Below are positions 53,806 to 63,812 of a stretch of 64,000 nucleotides of DNA, in pieces; position 1 is the stretch's first letter; every line of letters starts with the position of its first letter. The notes beneath the pieces are model-generated. The model worked only from the letters and a program-made list of their open reading frames with translations, was not told the DNA's origin and searched no databases. The stretch comes from Cytophagales bacterium (GTDB lineage: Bacteria; Bacteroidota; Bacteroidia; Cytophagales; Cyclobacteriaceae): assembly GCA_017303795.1 (NCBI GenBank), contig JAFLBR010000003.1:310001-374000 (forward strand), read 5' to 3'. Position numbers and translations under genes: made by a program.

Positions 53806-55215
53806 ATGGCCCAGGAATTCAGAAAGCGACAGGAAGAAGAGGAGTTAATCAGGCGATACGAAGAAGATCTAAAACACAATCAAAGCGAGTTCTTTGATGT
53901 GGATTCCTACGAAACAATTATCGGGTATTATCTGGAAAAAAGTAAGTTTAAACGTGCGCTTACTGCCGTTGAACGCGCCATCGAGCAATATCCATACTCC
54001 TCTGAATTATTTACAGTTAAGGCCCAGGTGTTAACCAATCTAGAGCGATATGATGAGGCCCTTGAACTGCTTGAGAGTTCACGCAACCTCCATCCACTCG
54101 ATCTTGAAATTCATCTTTCTATAGGTTCTATTCTTTCGCTGCAAGGCAAGTACGATGCAGCTATAGCCCTCTACGAAGAAACCTTAGCGTTTGCCGAAGA
54201 AGAGAAAGATGAAATCTATTACAACATTGGCCTGGCGTACCAAAGTATGGAAAAATACGAGCAGGCCATTGAAGTGTATAAGCAGTCGATTGAATTAAAC
54301 CTGGGCCACGAAGGCTCACTTTACGAGTTAGCCTTCTGTCTGGATGTGGTGGGTCAATTGGAAGGAAGTTTATCGTACTACAAAAAATTTATTGACGAAG
54401 ATCCATATTCCGCGGCAGCGTGGTATAACCTGGGTATTGTATGCAATAAGTTAGAACGTTTTGAAGAAGCCATTGAAGCGTATGAGTATGCGCTGGCAAT
54501 AGATGAGAATTTTGCATCGGCCCATTTTAACATGGGTAATTCGTTTATGAATCTGGAGCTTTATGAAAAAGCACTGGAAGAATTTAAGAAGACTATTGAA
54601 ATAGAAGGCCCAAGCCCGGAAGTATATTGTTGCATTGGTGCGGCCTACGAAAATATGCAGCAGTATGAGTTAGGACTAAAATACTTTCAGAAAGCATGTA
54701 AGCTTGATCCGTTGTATGACGAAGCCTGGTTTGGTGCCGGCAGTTGCCTGGAGAAGCAGGAAAAATGGTATCAGGCATTGCACTTCTTTAATAAGTCTAT
54801 CAAAATCAACAGCCACAATTCTGAATATTGGAAAGCGGCCGCGCATGCTGAATTTAAAATTGGCAACATCATTAGCAGTATCAGTGCATACGAAGAAGCC
54901 AGTTTGTTAGGCCCCGATGATAAAGAAATCTGGTTGAACTGGTCGTTTATTTATTACGAACAAGGCGAGCCTCAAAAAGCGATTGAAATTTTATTGCAAG
55001 GTATGGATGAACTTCCCGATGAATCGGAGTTTTTCTATCGCATGACCATTTACCTGATAGAATCGGGGCAGTTTAAAGAAGCGATGAACTATTTGGAGAA
55101 TGCACTCATCCTTGATTTTAAAGGGCATGAAGTGTTATTCGATTTTTTTCCAAAACTTGAAACTCAAAAAGCACTTCAAAAAATTATTGAACAATTTAGA
55201 AAAGACAATCCGTAG
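53806..55215 (+). CDS. TPR-repeat protein
   Basis: 469 residues from ATG 53806. A charged N-terminus (AQEFRKRQEEEELIRRYEEDLKHN) then about 11 TPR units spanning nearly the full length, e.g. YYNIGLAYQSMEKYEQAIEVYKQSIELN. No signal peptide or membrane segment, so cytoplasmic. TPR scaffolds of this length bind protein partners; which ones cannot be read here. Its stop adjoins the ATG of the ComA-like gene, so the two are coupled. Confidence 0.85.
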   Translation: MAQEFRKRQEEEELIRRYEEDLKHNQSEFFDVDSYETIIGYYLEKSKFKRALTAVERAIEQYPYSSELFTVKAQVLTNLERYDEALELLESSRNLHPLDLEIHLSIGSILSLQGKYDAAIALYEETLAFAEEEKDEIYYNIGLAYQSMEKYEQAIEVYKQSIELNLGHEGSLYELAFCLDVVGQLEGSLSYYKKFIDEDPYSAAAWYNLGIVCNKLERFEEAIEAYEYALAIDENFASAHFNMGNSFMNLELYEKALEEFKKTIEIEGPSPEVYCCIGAAYENMQQYELGLKYFQKACKLDPLYDEAWFGAGSCLEKQEKWYQALHFFNKSIKINSHNSEYWKAAAHAEFKIGNIISSISAYEEASLLGPDDKEIWLNWSFIYYEQGEPQKAIEILLQGMDELPDESEFFYRMTIYLIESGQFKEAMNYLENALILDFKGHEVLFDFFPKLETQKALQKIIEQFRKDNP

Positions 55216-56019
55216 ATGAACTACACCATTAATAATTTACCCGAGCGCACTACCAAACCCCGCCAAATGGGTTTTACCATGGCCATGGATAAAGGCCTGA
55301 GCGTGCGCGAAGCCGAAGACTTTGTAAGTATTGCGGCCGATCATGTTGACATTGTAAAATTGGGTTGGGCTACTTCGTACGTAACCCCTAACCTGAAAGA
55401 TAAACTGAAAGTGTACAAAGACGCAGGCCTACCCTGCTACTTTGGCGGCACACTGTTCGAAGCGTTTATCATTCGCAACCAGTTTGACGACTACCGTAAA
55501 GTATTAGATAAGTTCGATATGGCCTTTGCCGAAGTATCGGATGGCTCTATCGATCTGGATCACGATAAAAAATTAGATTACATTAAGAAACTTTCTGAGC
55601 AGGTTACAGTATTATCAGAAGTGGGTTCAAAAGATGCCGATAAAATTATCCCCCCCTACCAGTGGATTGAGCTAATGCAATCCGAGTTAGATGCCGGTGC
55701 ATGGAAAGTAATTGGCGAAGCGCGCGAAGGTGGAAACGTGGGCTTGTTCCGCAGCAGCGGTGAAGTGCGCAGCGGATTGGTGCAGGAAATTCTTACTAAA
55801 ATTCCATTCGAAAAAATTATCTGGGAAGCACCACAAAAAGCACAGCAGGTTTGGTTTATTAAATTGTTGGGCGCAAATGTAAACCTGGGTAACATTGCAC
55901 CTAACGAGGTTATACCGCTGGAAACTATCCGGCTTGGGTTACGTGGCGACACGTTTTTGCATTTTCTTGGCCTGGAGCGAAAGAAAGACAATAGTGCACC
56001 ACCCTTTTATGCCGACTAA
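55216..56019 (+). CDS. Phosphosulfolactate synthase (ComA-like)
   Basis: 267 residues. ComA joins sulfite and phosphoenolpyruvate to give phosphosulfolactate, the first step toward coenzyme M in methanogens. Recognised by KPRQMGFTMAMDKGLS, VDIVKLGWATSYV, LPCYFGGTLFEAF, FAEVSDGSIDL, VLSEVGSKD, and VIGEAREGGNVG. Bacteroidota lack coenzyme M; in gliding members a sulfonated intermediate may feed sulfonolipid or other sulfonates, which is an inference. Begins one base after the TPR gene stop. Confidence 0.9.
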   Translation: MNYTINNLPERTTKPRQMGFTMAMDKGLSVREAEDFVSIAADHVDIVKLGWATSYVTPNLKDKLKVYKDAGLPCYFGGTLFEAFIIRNQFDDYRKVLDKFDMAFAEVSDGSIDLDHDKKLDYIKKLSEQVTVLSEVGSKDADKIIPPYQWIELMQSELDAGAWKVIGEAREGGNVGLFRSSGEVRSGLVQEILTKIPFEKIIWEAPQKAQQVWFIKLLGANVNLGNIAPNEVIPLETIRLGLRGDTFLHFLGLERKKDNSAPPFYAD

Positions 56020-56022
56020 GCA

Positions 56023-56961
56023 TTGAGAACTACCAAAGACTATCTTCTTCTTTTCGTAAAGGGTATTAGCATGGGTGCTGCCGATGTGGTGCCTGGTGTA
56101 TCGGGCGGAACAGTTGCCTTTATTACCGGCATTTACGAAGAGCTTATTCAATCCATCAAGTCGATTGATCTGAATGCAATCAAATTGCTTTTGCGATTCC
56201 AGATTGCTGAATTCTGGAAACTGATTAATGGAAATTTCCTGATCACCTTAGTGGGCGGAATTTTTGTAAGCCTGTTGTCGCTATCTAAACTCATGATCTA
56301 TCTTTTGAAGCATCACCCGATTTCAATCTGGTCATTCTTCTTCGGATTAATTCTCATCTCAACACCACTCATTCTGCGCGATGTTAAGAAATGGAGTGCT
56401 GCACCAGTACTTACTTTTCTAGTTGGTGCAGCCCTTGCCTATTGGATAACGATTGTGTCGCCTGCGGAGACGCCCACCAACATGTTTTTTATTTTTTTAT
56501 GCGGAGCAATTGCCATTTGTGCCATGATATTGCCTGGCATCTCAGGTGCATTTATTCTGTTGCTGCTCGGTAAATATGAATTCATGATTACGGCCCTTAC
56601 TGAGTTTAATATTCCGGTTATTCTGGTTTTTATTACCGGTTGTGTATTGGGACTACTCGGTTTCTCGCACTTCTTAAACTGGATTTTAAAAAACTACCGC
56701 TATGCTACTATGACATTGCTGGCTGGCTTTATGTTAGGGTCTTTAAATAAAGTTTGGCCCTGGAAACAAGTTATGTCCTATCGGCTTAACTCGGCAGGCG
56801 AACAAGTTGCTGCCTTTGATAAAAGTATTGCCCCGTGGGATTACCTCGCCACTACCGGCCAGGAACCACAGGTATTAAAAGCTATACTGTTTGCCATGCT
56901 GGGAATCATTCTGGTTATCGGTATTGAAAAAACAGCAGCTTATTTGAAAACAAAATCGTAA
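56023..56961 (+). CDS. DUF368 membrane protein (polyprenyl-phosphate transporter family)
   Basis: 312 residues from TTG 56023, 3 bp after the preceding gene. Polytopic, about eight to nine membrane segments, with hallmark GISMGAADVVPGVSGGTVAFITGIYEELI near the start and the related AMILPGISGAFILLLLGKYE repeat near the middle. DUF368 proteins were recently assigned to recycling undecaprenyl phosphate across the membrane, which would fit the polysaccharide genes upstream. That assignment is from the family, not from this gene. Confidence 0.9.
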   Translation: MRTTKDYLLLFVKGISMGAADVVPGVSGGTVAFITGIYEELIQSIKSIDLNAIKLLLRFQIAEFWKLINGNFLITLVGGIFVSLLSLSKLMIYLLKHHPISIWSFFFGLILISTPLILRDVKKWSAAPVLTFLVGAALAYWITIVSPAETPTNMFFIFLCGAIAICAMILPGISGAFILLLLGKYEFMITALTEFNIPVILVFITGCVLGLLGFSHFLNWILKNYRYATMTLLAGFMLGSLNKVWPWKQVMSYRLNSAGEQVAAFDKSIAPWDYLATTGQEPQVLKAILFAMLGIILVIGIEKTAAYLKTKS

Positions 56962-56970
56962 CCCCACCGC

Positions 56971-57714
56971 ATGGAAAAGAAATATGGCCTTATTGGCGCA
57001 GTTGTTAGTCATTCATTTTCGAAATCGTACTTCGATGAAAAGTTTTTTCGCGAAGGCTTACGCGATTATCATTATGACTTGTACTCGTTGCCTACCATAG
57101 ATGATCTGAAAAATTTATTAGCTGAAAACCCAGAACTGGTTGGCTTGAATGTTACAATTCCCTACAAAGAACAAGTAATTAAATTCTTAAGCGATATAGA
57201 TACCGATGCTAAAAAAATCGGAGCAGTAAACGTAATTAAGATTGAAGCCGGTAAACTAAAAGGTTACAATACTGATAGCGGAGCATTTTACGAATCGCTT
57301 GAGAAGTGGTATCCACGTACCGAAAGTTCCAAAGCCTTAATTCTGGGTACCGGTGGTTCGGCCAAAGCCGTGCAGCAAGCACTAATTAAATTGAACATTC
57401 CTTACGAAATGGTTTCGCGCGAAGCGGCCAAGGGCCAACACACCTACGAAAGTCTTCAGAAAGATGGTAGCCCGATTTCGAAATCGAATCTGATTATTAA
57501 CACCAGCCCGTTGGGTATGTCGCCCAACACCAATTCATTTCCACCCATTAATTACGATTTGCTCACACCCGATCATTACGTATATGATCTGATCTACAAT
57601 CCGGCCCGCACTATGTTTTTGCAGAAAGCTGAAATGCGCAATGCCCATTTCAAAAACGGATTGGAAATGCTGCATATTCAGGCTGAGAAATCGTGGGCAA
57701 TCTGGAATAATTAG
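56971..57714 (+). CDS. aroE: Shikimate dehydrogenase
   Basis: 247 residues. NADPH-dependent reduction of 3-dehydroshikimate. Evidence: GLIGAVVSHSFSKSYFDEKF (shikimate site), NVTIPYKEQVIKFL (Lys), GAVNVI, GYNTDSGAF (Asp), ILGTGGSAKAVQQAL (nucleotide site), NTSPLGMSP and GLEMLHIQAEKSW. Length is typical of short Bacteroidota AroE. Ten bases after the DUF368 gene; it complements aroQ at 40870. Confidence 0.96.
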   Translation: MEKKYGLIGAVVSHSFSKSYFDEKFFREGLRDYHYDLYSLPTIDDLKNLLAENPELVGLNVTIPYKEQVIKFLSDIDTDAKKIGAVNVIKIEAGKLKGYNTDSGAFYESLEKWYPRTESSKALILGTGGSAKAVQQALIKLNIPYEMVSREAAKGQHTYESLQKDGSPISKSNLIINTSPLGMSPNTNSFPPINYDLLTPDHYVYDLIYNPARTMFLQKAEMRNAHFKNGLEMLHIQAEKSWAIWNN

Positions 57715-57723
57715 CCTCTTAAA

Positions 57724-57748
57724 AATTGCCAGTTGACAACTGGCAATT
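57724..57748. terminator. 11-bp hairpin after aroE
   Basis: AATTGCCAGTT, GAC, AACTGGCAATT, 9 bp after the aroE stop. A downstream TTGTTTT tract (57756-57762) is weakly U-rich. A second hairpin follows at 57782-57801. Confidence 0.5.
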
Positions 57749-57781
57749 GACAACTTGTTTTAGGTAGTTCAAAGCAAAGCC

Positions 57782-57801
57782 ACTGACAACTGTATGTCAG
57801 T
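57782..57801. repeat. 7-bp hairpin upstream of uvrB
   Basis: ACTGACA, six bases, TGTCAGT. About 97 bp upstream of uvrB. Could be part of the aroE terminator region or a regulatory site; no LexA-like consensus for this phylum is evident. Confidence 0.35.
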
Positions 57802-57898
57802 AGCGATTCTGTGTGAACAAAAATTTACTACTCTACGCCAACCATTTCCCGGCTAAATCAGTTAGGGGTTTTGAAAGAACTCCATTAGATTTACCCGT

Positions 57899-59923
57899 AT
57901 GGATTTTAATCTGAACAGTGAGTATGTACCGATGGGCGATCAGCCACAGGCTATCCAAAAACTGGTGCAAGGCCTTAACGAAGGCGAAGCGCATCAAACC
58001 TTGCTGGGTGTAACCGGCTCCGGAAAAACATTTACGGTAGCTAATGTAGTGGCACAGGTTAACCGCCCCACACTCATTCTCAGTCATAACAAAACGTTGG
58101 CCGCACAATTGTATGGCGAGTTCAAACAATTCTTTCCTGAAAACGCGGTAGAGTATTTTATCTCGTACTATGATTATTATCAGCCGGAAGCATTTATCCC
58201 TTCCTCCAATCTTTATATTGAAAAAGATCTTTCCATCAATGCAGAAATTGAAAAACTTCGATTGAGTGCAACCTCATCGCTATTGAGTGGCCGCAGAGAT
58301 GTATTGGTAGTTGCTTCGGTTTCGTGTATTTATGGTATTGGTAATCCGGAGGAGTTTGGTAAGAACCGTGTACAGTTAAAGGTTGGGGAAATGATTCCGC
58401 GCAACAAACTTTTGTTTGCGTTGGTAGATATTCTATATCACCGTACTGAAGCTGAATTTAAGCGCGGTACGTTTCGCGTAAAAGGCGATACCGTAGATAT
58501 TTTTCTCGCTTACGCGGACTATGCCTTGCGGATTTATTTTTTTGGCGATGAGATCGAAGCCATTCAATTAATCGATCCAATCTCAGGAAAAAAAATTGCC
58601 GATGAAAAAACTGCGGTAATCTTCCCCGCTAACTTATTCGTTACCGGAAAAGAATTGCTACACACCGCCATTCGCGAAATACAAGATGATATGGTTTTAC
58701 AGGTGGAGATGTTTGAACAAGAGCGAAAACACCTGGAAGCCAAACGCCTGAAAGAACGAACTGAGTTTGATCTGGAAATGATGCGCGAGTTGGGTTATTG
58801 CAGCGGCATAGAAAACTACTCGCGGTACTTCGACAGACGCTCTGCTGGCGCAAGACCTTTCTGTTTGATTGATTATTTCCCCGATGATTTTTTATTGGTG
58901 ATTGATGAAAGCCACGTTACCGTTCCGCAAGTGCGGGCCATGTGGGGTGGCGATCGTTCGCGCAAAGTAAACTTAGTGGATTATGGTTTTCGATTGCCAT
59001 CTGCTTTAGATAATCGCCCGCTTACGTTTAATGAATTTGAGGGCCTGATCTCACAAGCCATTTATGTAAGCGCCACTCCGGCTGAATATGAATTACGCAA
59101 ATCGGAAGGCGTGGTAATTGAACAACTTATCCGACCAACGGGCTTGCTCGATCCGCTTATAGATGTGCGGCCCAGTCGCAACCAGATTGACGATTTATTT
59201 GAGGAAATAGATGAACGTGTAAAAAAGAAAGAACGCGTATTGGTTACTACCCTCACTAAACGCATGGCCGAAGAACTTACCAAGTTTATGTCGCGGGCAG
59301 CCATTAAGTGTCGCTATATCCATTCTGAAGTTACTACACTTGATCGTGTAGAAATTCTGCGTGAACTTCGGTTAGGTGTATTTGATGTGCTGGTGGGTGT
59401 AAACCTGTTGCGTGAAGGATTGGATTTACCTGAAGTATCGCTGGTTGCCATTATGGATGCCGATAAGGAAGGGTTTTTGCGCAATCAACGCTCGCTGGTG
59501 CAAACAATTGGTCGCGCAGCCAGAAATGAAAACGGTCGTGTGATTATGTATGCCGATAAGATTACAGAATCAATGCAGGTGGCGATAGATGAAACCAACA
59601 GGCGCAGAAAAATTCAGCAGGATTATAACCTGGAGCATGGTATAACTCCGCGCACGGTTATCAAATCAAAAGATTCAATACTGGGGCAAACTACAGTAGC
59701 CGACTCGAAAAAAACTACCAAGCGCTATTATATTGAAGAAGAAGAAAAATCGCTGGCGGCCGATCCGGTGGTTGCTTACTTAAGCAAACCTGAGTTAGAG
59801 AAAATGGCAGACCGTACCCGCAAGGCAATGGAGAAAGCAGCCAAAGATCTGGAGTTTATGGAAGCTGCGCGTCTGCGCGATGAGTATCTGGCCATTCAGA
59901 AATTATTGGAAGAAAAGAAGTAA
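57899..59923 (+). CDS. uvrB: Excinuclease ABC subunit B
   Basis: 674 residues. DNA-damage helicase subunit of nucleotide excision repair. Evidence: [13 protein letters not shown], Walker [24 protein letters not shown] (beta-hairpin), [10 protein letters not shown] (Walker B), [39 protein letters not shown], and a C-terminal UVR motif ([18 protein letters not shown]). Length is standard. Upstream intergenic region is 184 bp with two hairpins. Confidence 0.98.
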   Translation: MDFNLNSEYVPMGDQPQAIQKLVQGLNEGEAHQTLLGVTGSGKTFTVANVVAQVNRPTLILSHNKTLAAQLYGEFKQFFPENAVEYFISYYDYYQPEAFIPSSNLYIEKDLSINAEIEKLRLSATSSLLSGRRDVLVVASVSCIYGIGNPEEFGKNRVQLKVGEMIPRNKLLFALVDILYHRTEAEFKRGTFRVKGDTVDIFLAYADYALRIYFFGDEIEAIQLIDPISGKKIADEKTAVIFPANLFVTGKELLHTAIREIQDDMVLQVEMFEQERKHLEAKRLKERTEFDLEMMRELGYCSGIENYSRYFDRRSAGARPFCLIDYFPDDFLLVIDESHVTVPQVRAMWGGDRSRKVNLVDYGFRLPSALDNRPLTFNEFEGLISQAIYVSATPAEYELRKSEGVVIEQLIRPTGLLDPLIDVRPSRNQIDDLFEEIDERVKKKERVLVTTLTKRMAEELTKFMSRAAIKCRYIHSEVTTLDRVEILRELRLGVFDVLVGVNLLREGLDLPEVSLVAIMDADKEGFLRNQRSLVQTIGRAARNENGRVIMYADKITESMQVAIDETNRRRKIQQDYNLEHGITPRTVIKSKDSILGQTTVADSKKTTKRYYIEEEEKSLAADPVVAYLSKPELEKMADRTRKAMEKAAKDLEFMEAARLRDEYLAIQKLLEEKK

Positions 59924-59939
59924 GCGTTACATTCGCTTT

Positions 59940-60374
59940 ATGAAAAAAATCTGCGCATTTTTTATTTGTGTCTTTGCTTTTGCATTCACCACTCAAGCCC
60001 AAAGCACCAGCGATATTTTAATTAGTGGTGGCTTTGATCTGATTAAAACGGATTATTCGCGCTTTGGTGACAAACTTCAGCTGGGTACCGAAGCTAATTA
60101 TTTTGTACTGCGGCACTTTGCAGTAGGTGCCGGACTTGAATTATGGACTCGCCAGCCCAGTTCGTTTGCGATGGGTGTACGTTATTATGCGTTAGATAAT
60201 TTTTTTGTTCGCTTCCGCGGATTGATTGGCGCCAACGAAGTAGCGCTGGGTGGCGGCTGGTCGAAACCCATCAACGAGAAATGGCGCTTTGAAGCTATTG
60301 GTGATTTTTATCTGGGGCAAACGGAATTTGCCATTCGTGCTGGTGTGGGGTATGTAATTAAAGGTAAGAATTGA
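59940..60374 (+). CDS. Small outer-membrane beta-barrel protein
   Basis: 144 residues from ATG 59940, 16 bp after uvrB. Signal peptide ends FTTQAQ (about residue 20). The mature region has alternating strands (GFDLIKTDYSRFGDKLQLGTEANYFVL, AVGAGLELWTRQ, FVRFRGLIGANEVALGGGWSKPI, ATRAGVGYVI-like end) typical of an eight-stranded barrel of the OmpA/PagP size class. No specific family. Likely ends at the hairpins that follow. Confidence 0.72.
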   Translation: MKKICAFFICVFAFAFTTQAQSTSDILISGGFDLIKTDYSRFGDKLQLGTEANYFVLRHFAVGAGLELWTRQPSSFAMGVRYYALDNFFVRFRGLIGANEVALGGGWSKPINEKWRFEAIGDFYLGQTEFAIRAGVGYVIKGKN

Positions 60375-60474
60375 CTTTAATAGCTAAAGACAAATTCTGA
60401 GCGGATTAACCGATGAATCTCTTAATCATGCTACACCATGTAATTTATTCTGAATTTCGTGCTTCAGTTGAAAA

Positions 60475-60527
60475 AGCGAAGAATCCCTTCATCCAGAACT
60501 AACTCTCCTATCAGGAGATCCTTCGCT
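60475..60527. repeat. Inverted repeat A (AGCGAAGAATC / GATCCTTCGCT)
   Basis: Left arm 60475-60485, right arm 60517-60527, one mismatch in eleven. Loop about 31 nt. It shares its left arm, AAAAAGCGAAGAATCC, with repeat B 110 bp away. Confidence 0.65.
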
Positions 60528-60585
60528 CTAACATCAAAACTTGTTAATTCATCAAATTGGCTCGCTCAGGATTTCTTTAAAGAAA

Positions 60586-60634
60586 AAAGCGAAGAATCCT
60601 TATTGTGTGTTATCACTTGAGGATCCTTCGCTTT
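60586..60634. repeat. Inverted repeat B (AAAGCGAAGAATCC / GGATCCTTCGCTTT)
   Basis: Left arm 60586-60599, right arm 60621-60634, one mismatch in fourteen, 21-nt loop. Right arm followed by GTATTACC. Likely a terminator for one or both converging genes, or a copy of a dispersed repeat family. Confidence 0.65.
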
Positions 60635-60687
60635 GTATTACCTTAACTTCTTAGTTCAATCTTCCTGAGCGCTCAGGATTACGATCA

Positions 60688-63489
60688 TTACTTCTTCTTT
60701 TCTTCCTTAGCTTTTGCCTTGGCAAAATCACCAGCCATTACAATCGAAATATCTTCGTAACGAAGTGTCTTTTTAATAGCGGCATTAATTTCGGCAACGG
60801 TCAATGCCTTTATTTTCTTTTCAAGCTCTTCATCCCACTTATAGTCGCGACCGTTGTACAGGTAGTTATTCAACACCGCAGCTATAGAAGCATCTTGTGC
60901 GCGGTTAATTGAATTACCTTGTGCCCAGCCCGATTTAGCTGCGGTTACTTCTTCTTCGGTAAAGCCTTCGTTAATCGCTTTCATAATTTCTTCCTTAAAC
61001 ACTTCCTCAAGCTTGGCTCCGTTTTCGGGTGCATAAATCGCATACGCACTGAATGAACCAATGTTGTCTAGTGTGCCAGCAAAGAAATTAGAACCCACAC
61101 CGTAGCTCAAACCCTCTTTACCACGAATGCGCGAAAATAAGCGTGAGGCCGTTCCGCCACCCAGCATATAGTGGCCAAGCACCAACGCAGGATAATCAGG
61201 ACTGCTATCTTTTATTTCCCAACTAAACTGAGCAGTCATAAATGCATTGGCTTTATCGGGCGTTTCAATTTTTTCGTTGATTGCTTTTACCGGTTTAATC
61301 CGTGCTTCTAATCGTTTAAAGTTTGCCGGACTTTTCCACGATCCAAATGCTTGCGTAACTAATGTTCCAATTTCAGCGGCATCAAAATCACCTACAACAG
61401 AAAGTGTTGCATTGTTGGCTCCATAAAAATCCTTATGGAATTTCTTAGCATCATCCAGCTTCAGATTTTTGATTGCCTCAATAGTTTCATCAAAGTCTTC
61501 TGCATAGCGTGGGTCGCCTTTGGCATAAGGTGAAGTGTATTTCGATAACCGAACGGAAGCTACCGCTGTTGGTTCCCTTCGTTGCGATTCAATATTAGCA
61601 ATGGATTCACTTTTCAACTTCTCAAACTCATCGGCTGGAAAAATAGGATCTTTTAAAACTTGTTCCACCAACTTAAGAACTTCTGAAAGATTAGGTTTAG
61701 TGGTTTCAATATTTACAGATACGGAAGTTGCACCACCAAAGAAACTTACGCGGGCCTTAAGACGATCGAATTCATCTTTTATCTGCTGCCGCGAAAGTTT
61801 TGAAGTTCCTTTATCCAACATCCGGGCCGCGTATTGACCAGCAATACCTTTGTTTTGCAGATTCTTTTCATCGCCAAAACGTAATGTTAAACGGGCTTGT
61901 ACCGATTCTCCTCGGGTTTTCTTATAGAGGTACGCAGTCTTCATGCCATTGGGCGCAGCATTTCTTACCGTCCGGGCTTCAATATTGGCTGGAGATGGAT
62001 CGAAAGCCTCACCTTCACTTACAGCTGCTTTGCCTTTGTAATCTTTTACAAGCGCATCTACATTGGGTTCAGCCGGAATTTCAGCACGCTTAGGTTCATT
62101 ATCGGGAATAAATTGTCCAACCACGCGGTTATCTTCCTTGAAATAATTTTTAGCCACCTTCAACACTTCTTCGGGTGTAACTTTTTCAAGTTGATCGCGA
62201 TAGAGAAAGAACAACCGCCAATCGCCCATCGAAATAAATTCACTCATTAAAATTCCCACACGATCGGGGTTATTAAAATTAAGTTCAATCTGTTTCAGCA
62301 AAGCCGCTTTCGCGCGATCCACTTCTTCTTTAGTAGGCGGATTAGTGCTAAGTTCGTTAAAGGTTTGCAACATTGCTTTTTTGGCATCTTCTATCGATTT
62401 ATCTTTTGGTACTTGTGCAAACACCAAGGTGGCGCCCGGTTCTTTCAATTGGAATGGAATAGAAAAAATAGAAGTTGCTTTCTTGGTGTCAACCATCGAT
62501 TTATAAATTCTGCCGGAAGGCGCATTTGCCAAAATCTCCATCAATACACTTATTGGTGCATAGTCAGGATGTGTACCGGCTGAAATTTTATGCAGCACAG
62601 ATAGCCACTGCACATCGCCTACACGCTTCACGGTAACGGAACGTTCCCCATCCTGAACTGGATCGCGGGTATAAAACTCACTTATCTCGCGCAATGGTTT
62701 GGGTATAACTCCAAAGTGCTCGTTAATCATGTTGAGCGTTTTTGCTTCTTCAAACTTTCCGGCCACTACCAGCACAGCATTATCGGGTTGATAATATTTT
62801 TTGTAAAATGCCTGCAGGCGATCAATGGATACATTTTCAATATCGGCACGCGACCCAATGGTTGACTTACCATAGTTATGCCACTCAAAAGCAGTAGCCA
62901 TAGTACGTTGCCACAATACACGAATCGGATTATTCTCACCGGATTCAAATTCGTTCCGCACTACCGTCATTTCACTATCCAGATCTTTCTGAGCAATGAA
63001 AGAATTTACCATGCGATCGGACTCCATATCCAGCGCCCATTTCATGTTTGCATCGGTAGCCGAGAGTACTTCGAAATAATTGGTTCTGTCGAATGATGTA
63101 GTGCCATTAAAATTTCCACCACGATCTTCCAGTTCCTTCATTATATTCATAGGGTATTTGGGCGTTCCTTTAAACACCAGGTGTTCAAGTAAGTGCGCCA
63201 TACCTGTTTCTCCGTAGTTCTCGTGTTTGGAACCCACCAGGTAAGTAACATTTACGGTAAACGTTTGCTTGGATTGGTCGGGGAATAATAGCACACGCAG
63301 TCCGTTTGCGAGTCGATACTCGGTAATACCTTCCACCGAAGTTACTTTAACCGGAGGCGGAGGTTGCATTTTCACCTCTACTTTGGGTGTTTCAGGTTTG
63401 GGAGTGGTGGTCTTCTTTTTCTGGGCATAGCTGCTGCTTACCAACAATAAAAGAATCAACCCCGATAAAATAGTTTGTTTCATACGCAT
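60688..63489 (-). CDS. M16 zinc peptidase, two modules
   Basis: 933 residues. Signal peptide to residue 22 (SSSYAQ) then a Lys/Pro-rich linker. The first M16 module has the inverted zinc motif HLLEH (His99, Glu102, His103) within GETGMAHLLEHLVFKG, and later ENEFESGENN-type downstream acidic residues. The second module (~500-930) resembles the non-catalytic half (GGGTASRLFSRIRGKEGLSYGVGS). Fused two-module form, pitrilysin-like, expected in the periplasm or outer membrane, degrading peptides. Start could be ATG 63489 or the ATG 63483 two codons later. Confidence 0.94.
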   Translation of the reverse strand: MRMKQTILSGLILLLLVSSSYAQKKKTTTPKPETPKVEVKMQPPPPVKVTSVEGITEYRLANGLRVLLFPDQSKQTFTVNVTYLVGSKHENYGETGMAHLLEHLVFKGTPKYPMNIMKELEDRGGNFNGTTSFDRTNYFEVLSATDANMKWALDMESDRMVNSFIAQKDLDSEMTVVRNEFESGENNPIRVLWQRTMATAFEWHNYGKSTIGSRADIENVSIDRLQAFYKKYYQPDNAVLVVAGKFEEAKTLNMINEHFGVIPKPLREISEFYTRDPVQDGERSVTVKRVGDVQWLSVLHKISAGTHPDYAPISVLMEILANAPSGRIYKSMVDTKKATSIFSIPFQLKEPGATLVFAQVPKDKSIEDAKKAMLQTFNELSTNPPTKEEVDRAKAALLKQIELNFNNPDRVGILMSEFISMGDWRLFFLYRDQLEKVTPEEVLKVAKNYFKEDNRVVGQFIPDNEPKRAEIPAEPNVDALVKDYKGKAAVSEGEAFDPSPANIEARTVRNAAPNGMKTAYLYKKTRGESVQARLTLRFGDEKNLQNKGIAGQYAARMLDKGTSKLSRQQIKDEFDRLKARVSFFGGATSVSVNIETTKPNLSEVLKLVEQVLKDPIFPADEFEKLKSESIANIESQRREPTAVASVRLSKYTSPYAKGDPRYAEDFDETIEAIKNLKLDDAKKFHKDFYGANNATLSVVGDFDAAEIGTLVTQAFGSWKSPANFKRLEARIKPVKAINEKIETPDKANAFMTAQFSWEIKDSSPDYPALVLGHYMLGGGTASRLFSRIRGKEGLSYGVGSNFFAGTLDNIGSFSAYAIYAPENGAKLEEVFKEEIMKAINEGFTEEEVTAAKSGWAQGNSINRAQDASIAAVLNNYLYNGRDYKWDEELEKKIKALTVAEINAAIKKTLRYEDISIVMAGDFAKAKAKEEKKK

Positions 63490-63812
63490 AAGATTAATTG
63501 GTAATGCTTGTTATAAAAATGAAAATAGGGTTACTCCATTTAATTTGCAAGTCGGTTTCTGGCAATGTGGTTAGTTTCGTTTAATGAGCCGATTGCGGTA
63601 GGATTTTTTTAAGATTAAGATTTCTTAATCGGTATAATTCGTGAAGGTGGGACACGAACTATGGCGAAAGACACGAACTCCTGAATGAGAAGAACTTTAC
63701 GATTATGATGAAATTCTGAGTGGATTACAGATAAGCTTTGTACAACCGCTACATCAAAAAGACTTTAATCTTTAACTCAGATGAAAGTGCGAAGAAACCA
63801 CTTAATCAAAAA
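63490..63812. other. 323-bp gene-free interval
   Basis: Upstream of the M16 gene and downstream of the truncated membrane gene at 63813. A perfect 7-bp inverted repeat GATTAAG-4 nt-CTTAATC at 63613-63630 and an AT-rich area near 63511-63545 are present. I could not find a coding frame of convincing composition; no promoter is certain. Confidence 0.5.

Larger units (their letters stand above)
60375..60687. other. 313-bp convergent intergenic region with two long hairpins
   Basis: Gene-free stretch between the converging barrel gene and M16 peptidase gene. It holds two related inverted repeats (60475-60527 and 60586-60634) and a shared GCTCAGGATT word at 60564 and 60669. I see no credible coding sequence. 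Confidence 0.6.

Noticed and set aside
60423..60446. AATCATG-CTACACC-ATGTAATT as an operator copy
   Set aside because: Spacing between half-sites differs by several bases from the 4-nt core of the others.
63613..63630. GATTAAG/CTTAATC repeat as a terminator
   Set aside because: It is AT-rich with no T-run in either orientation at the right side, and no gene ends close to it.
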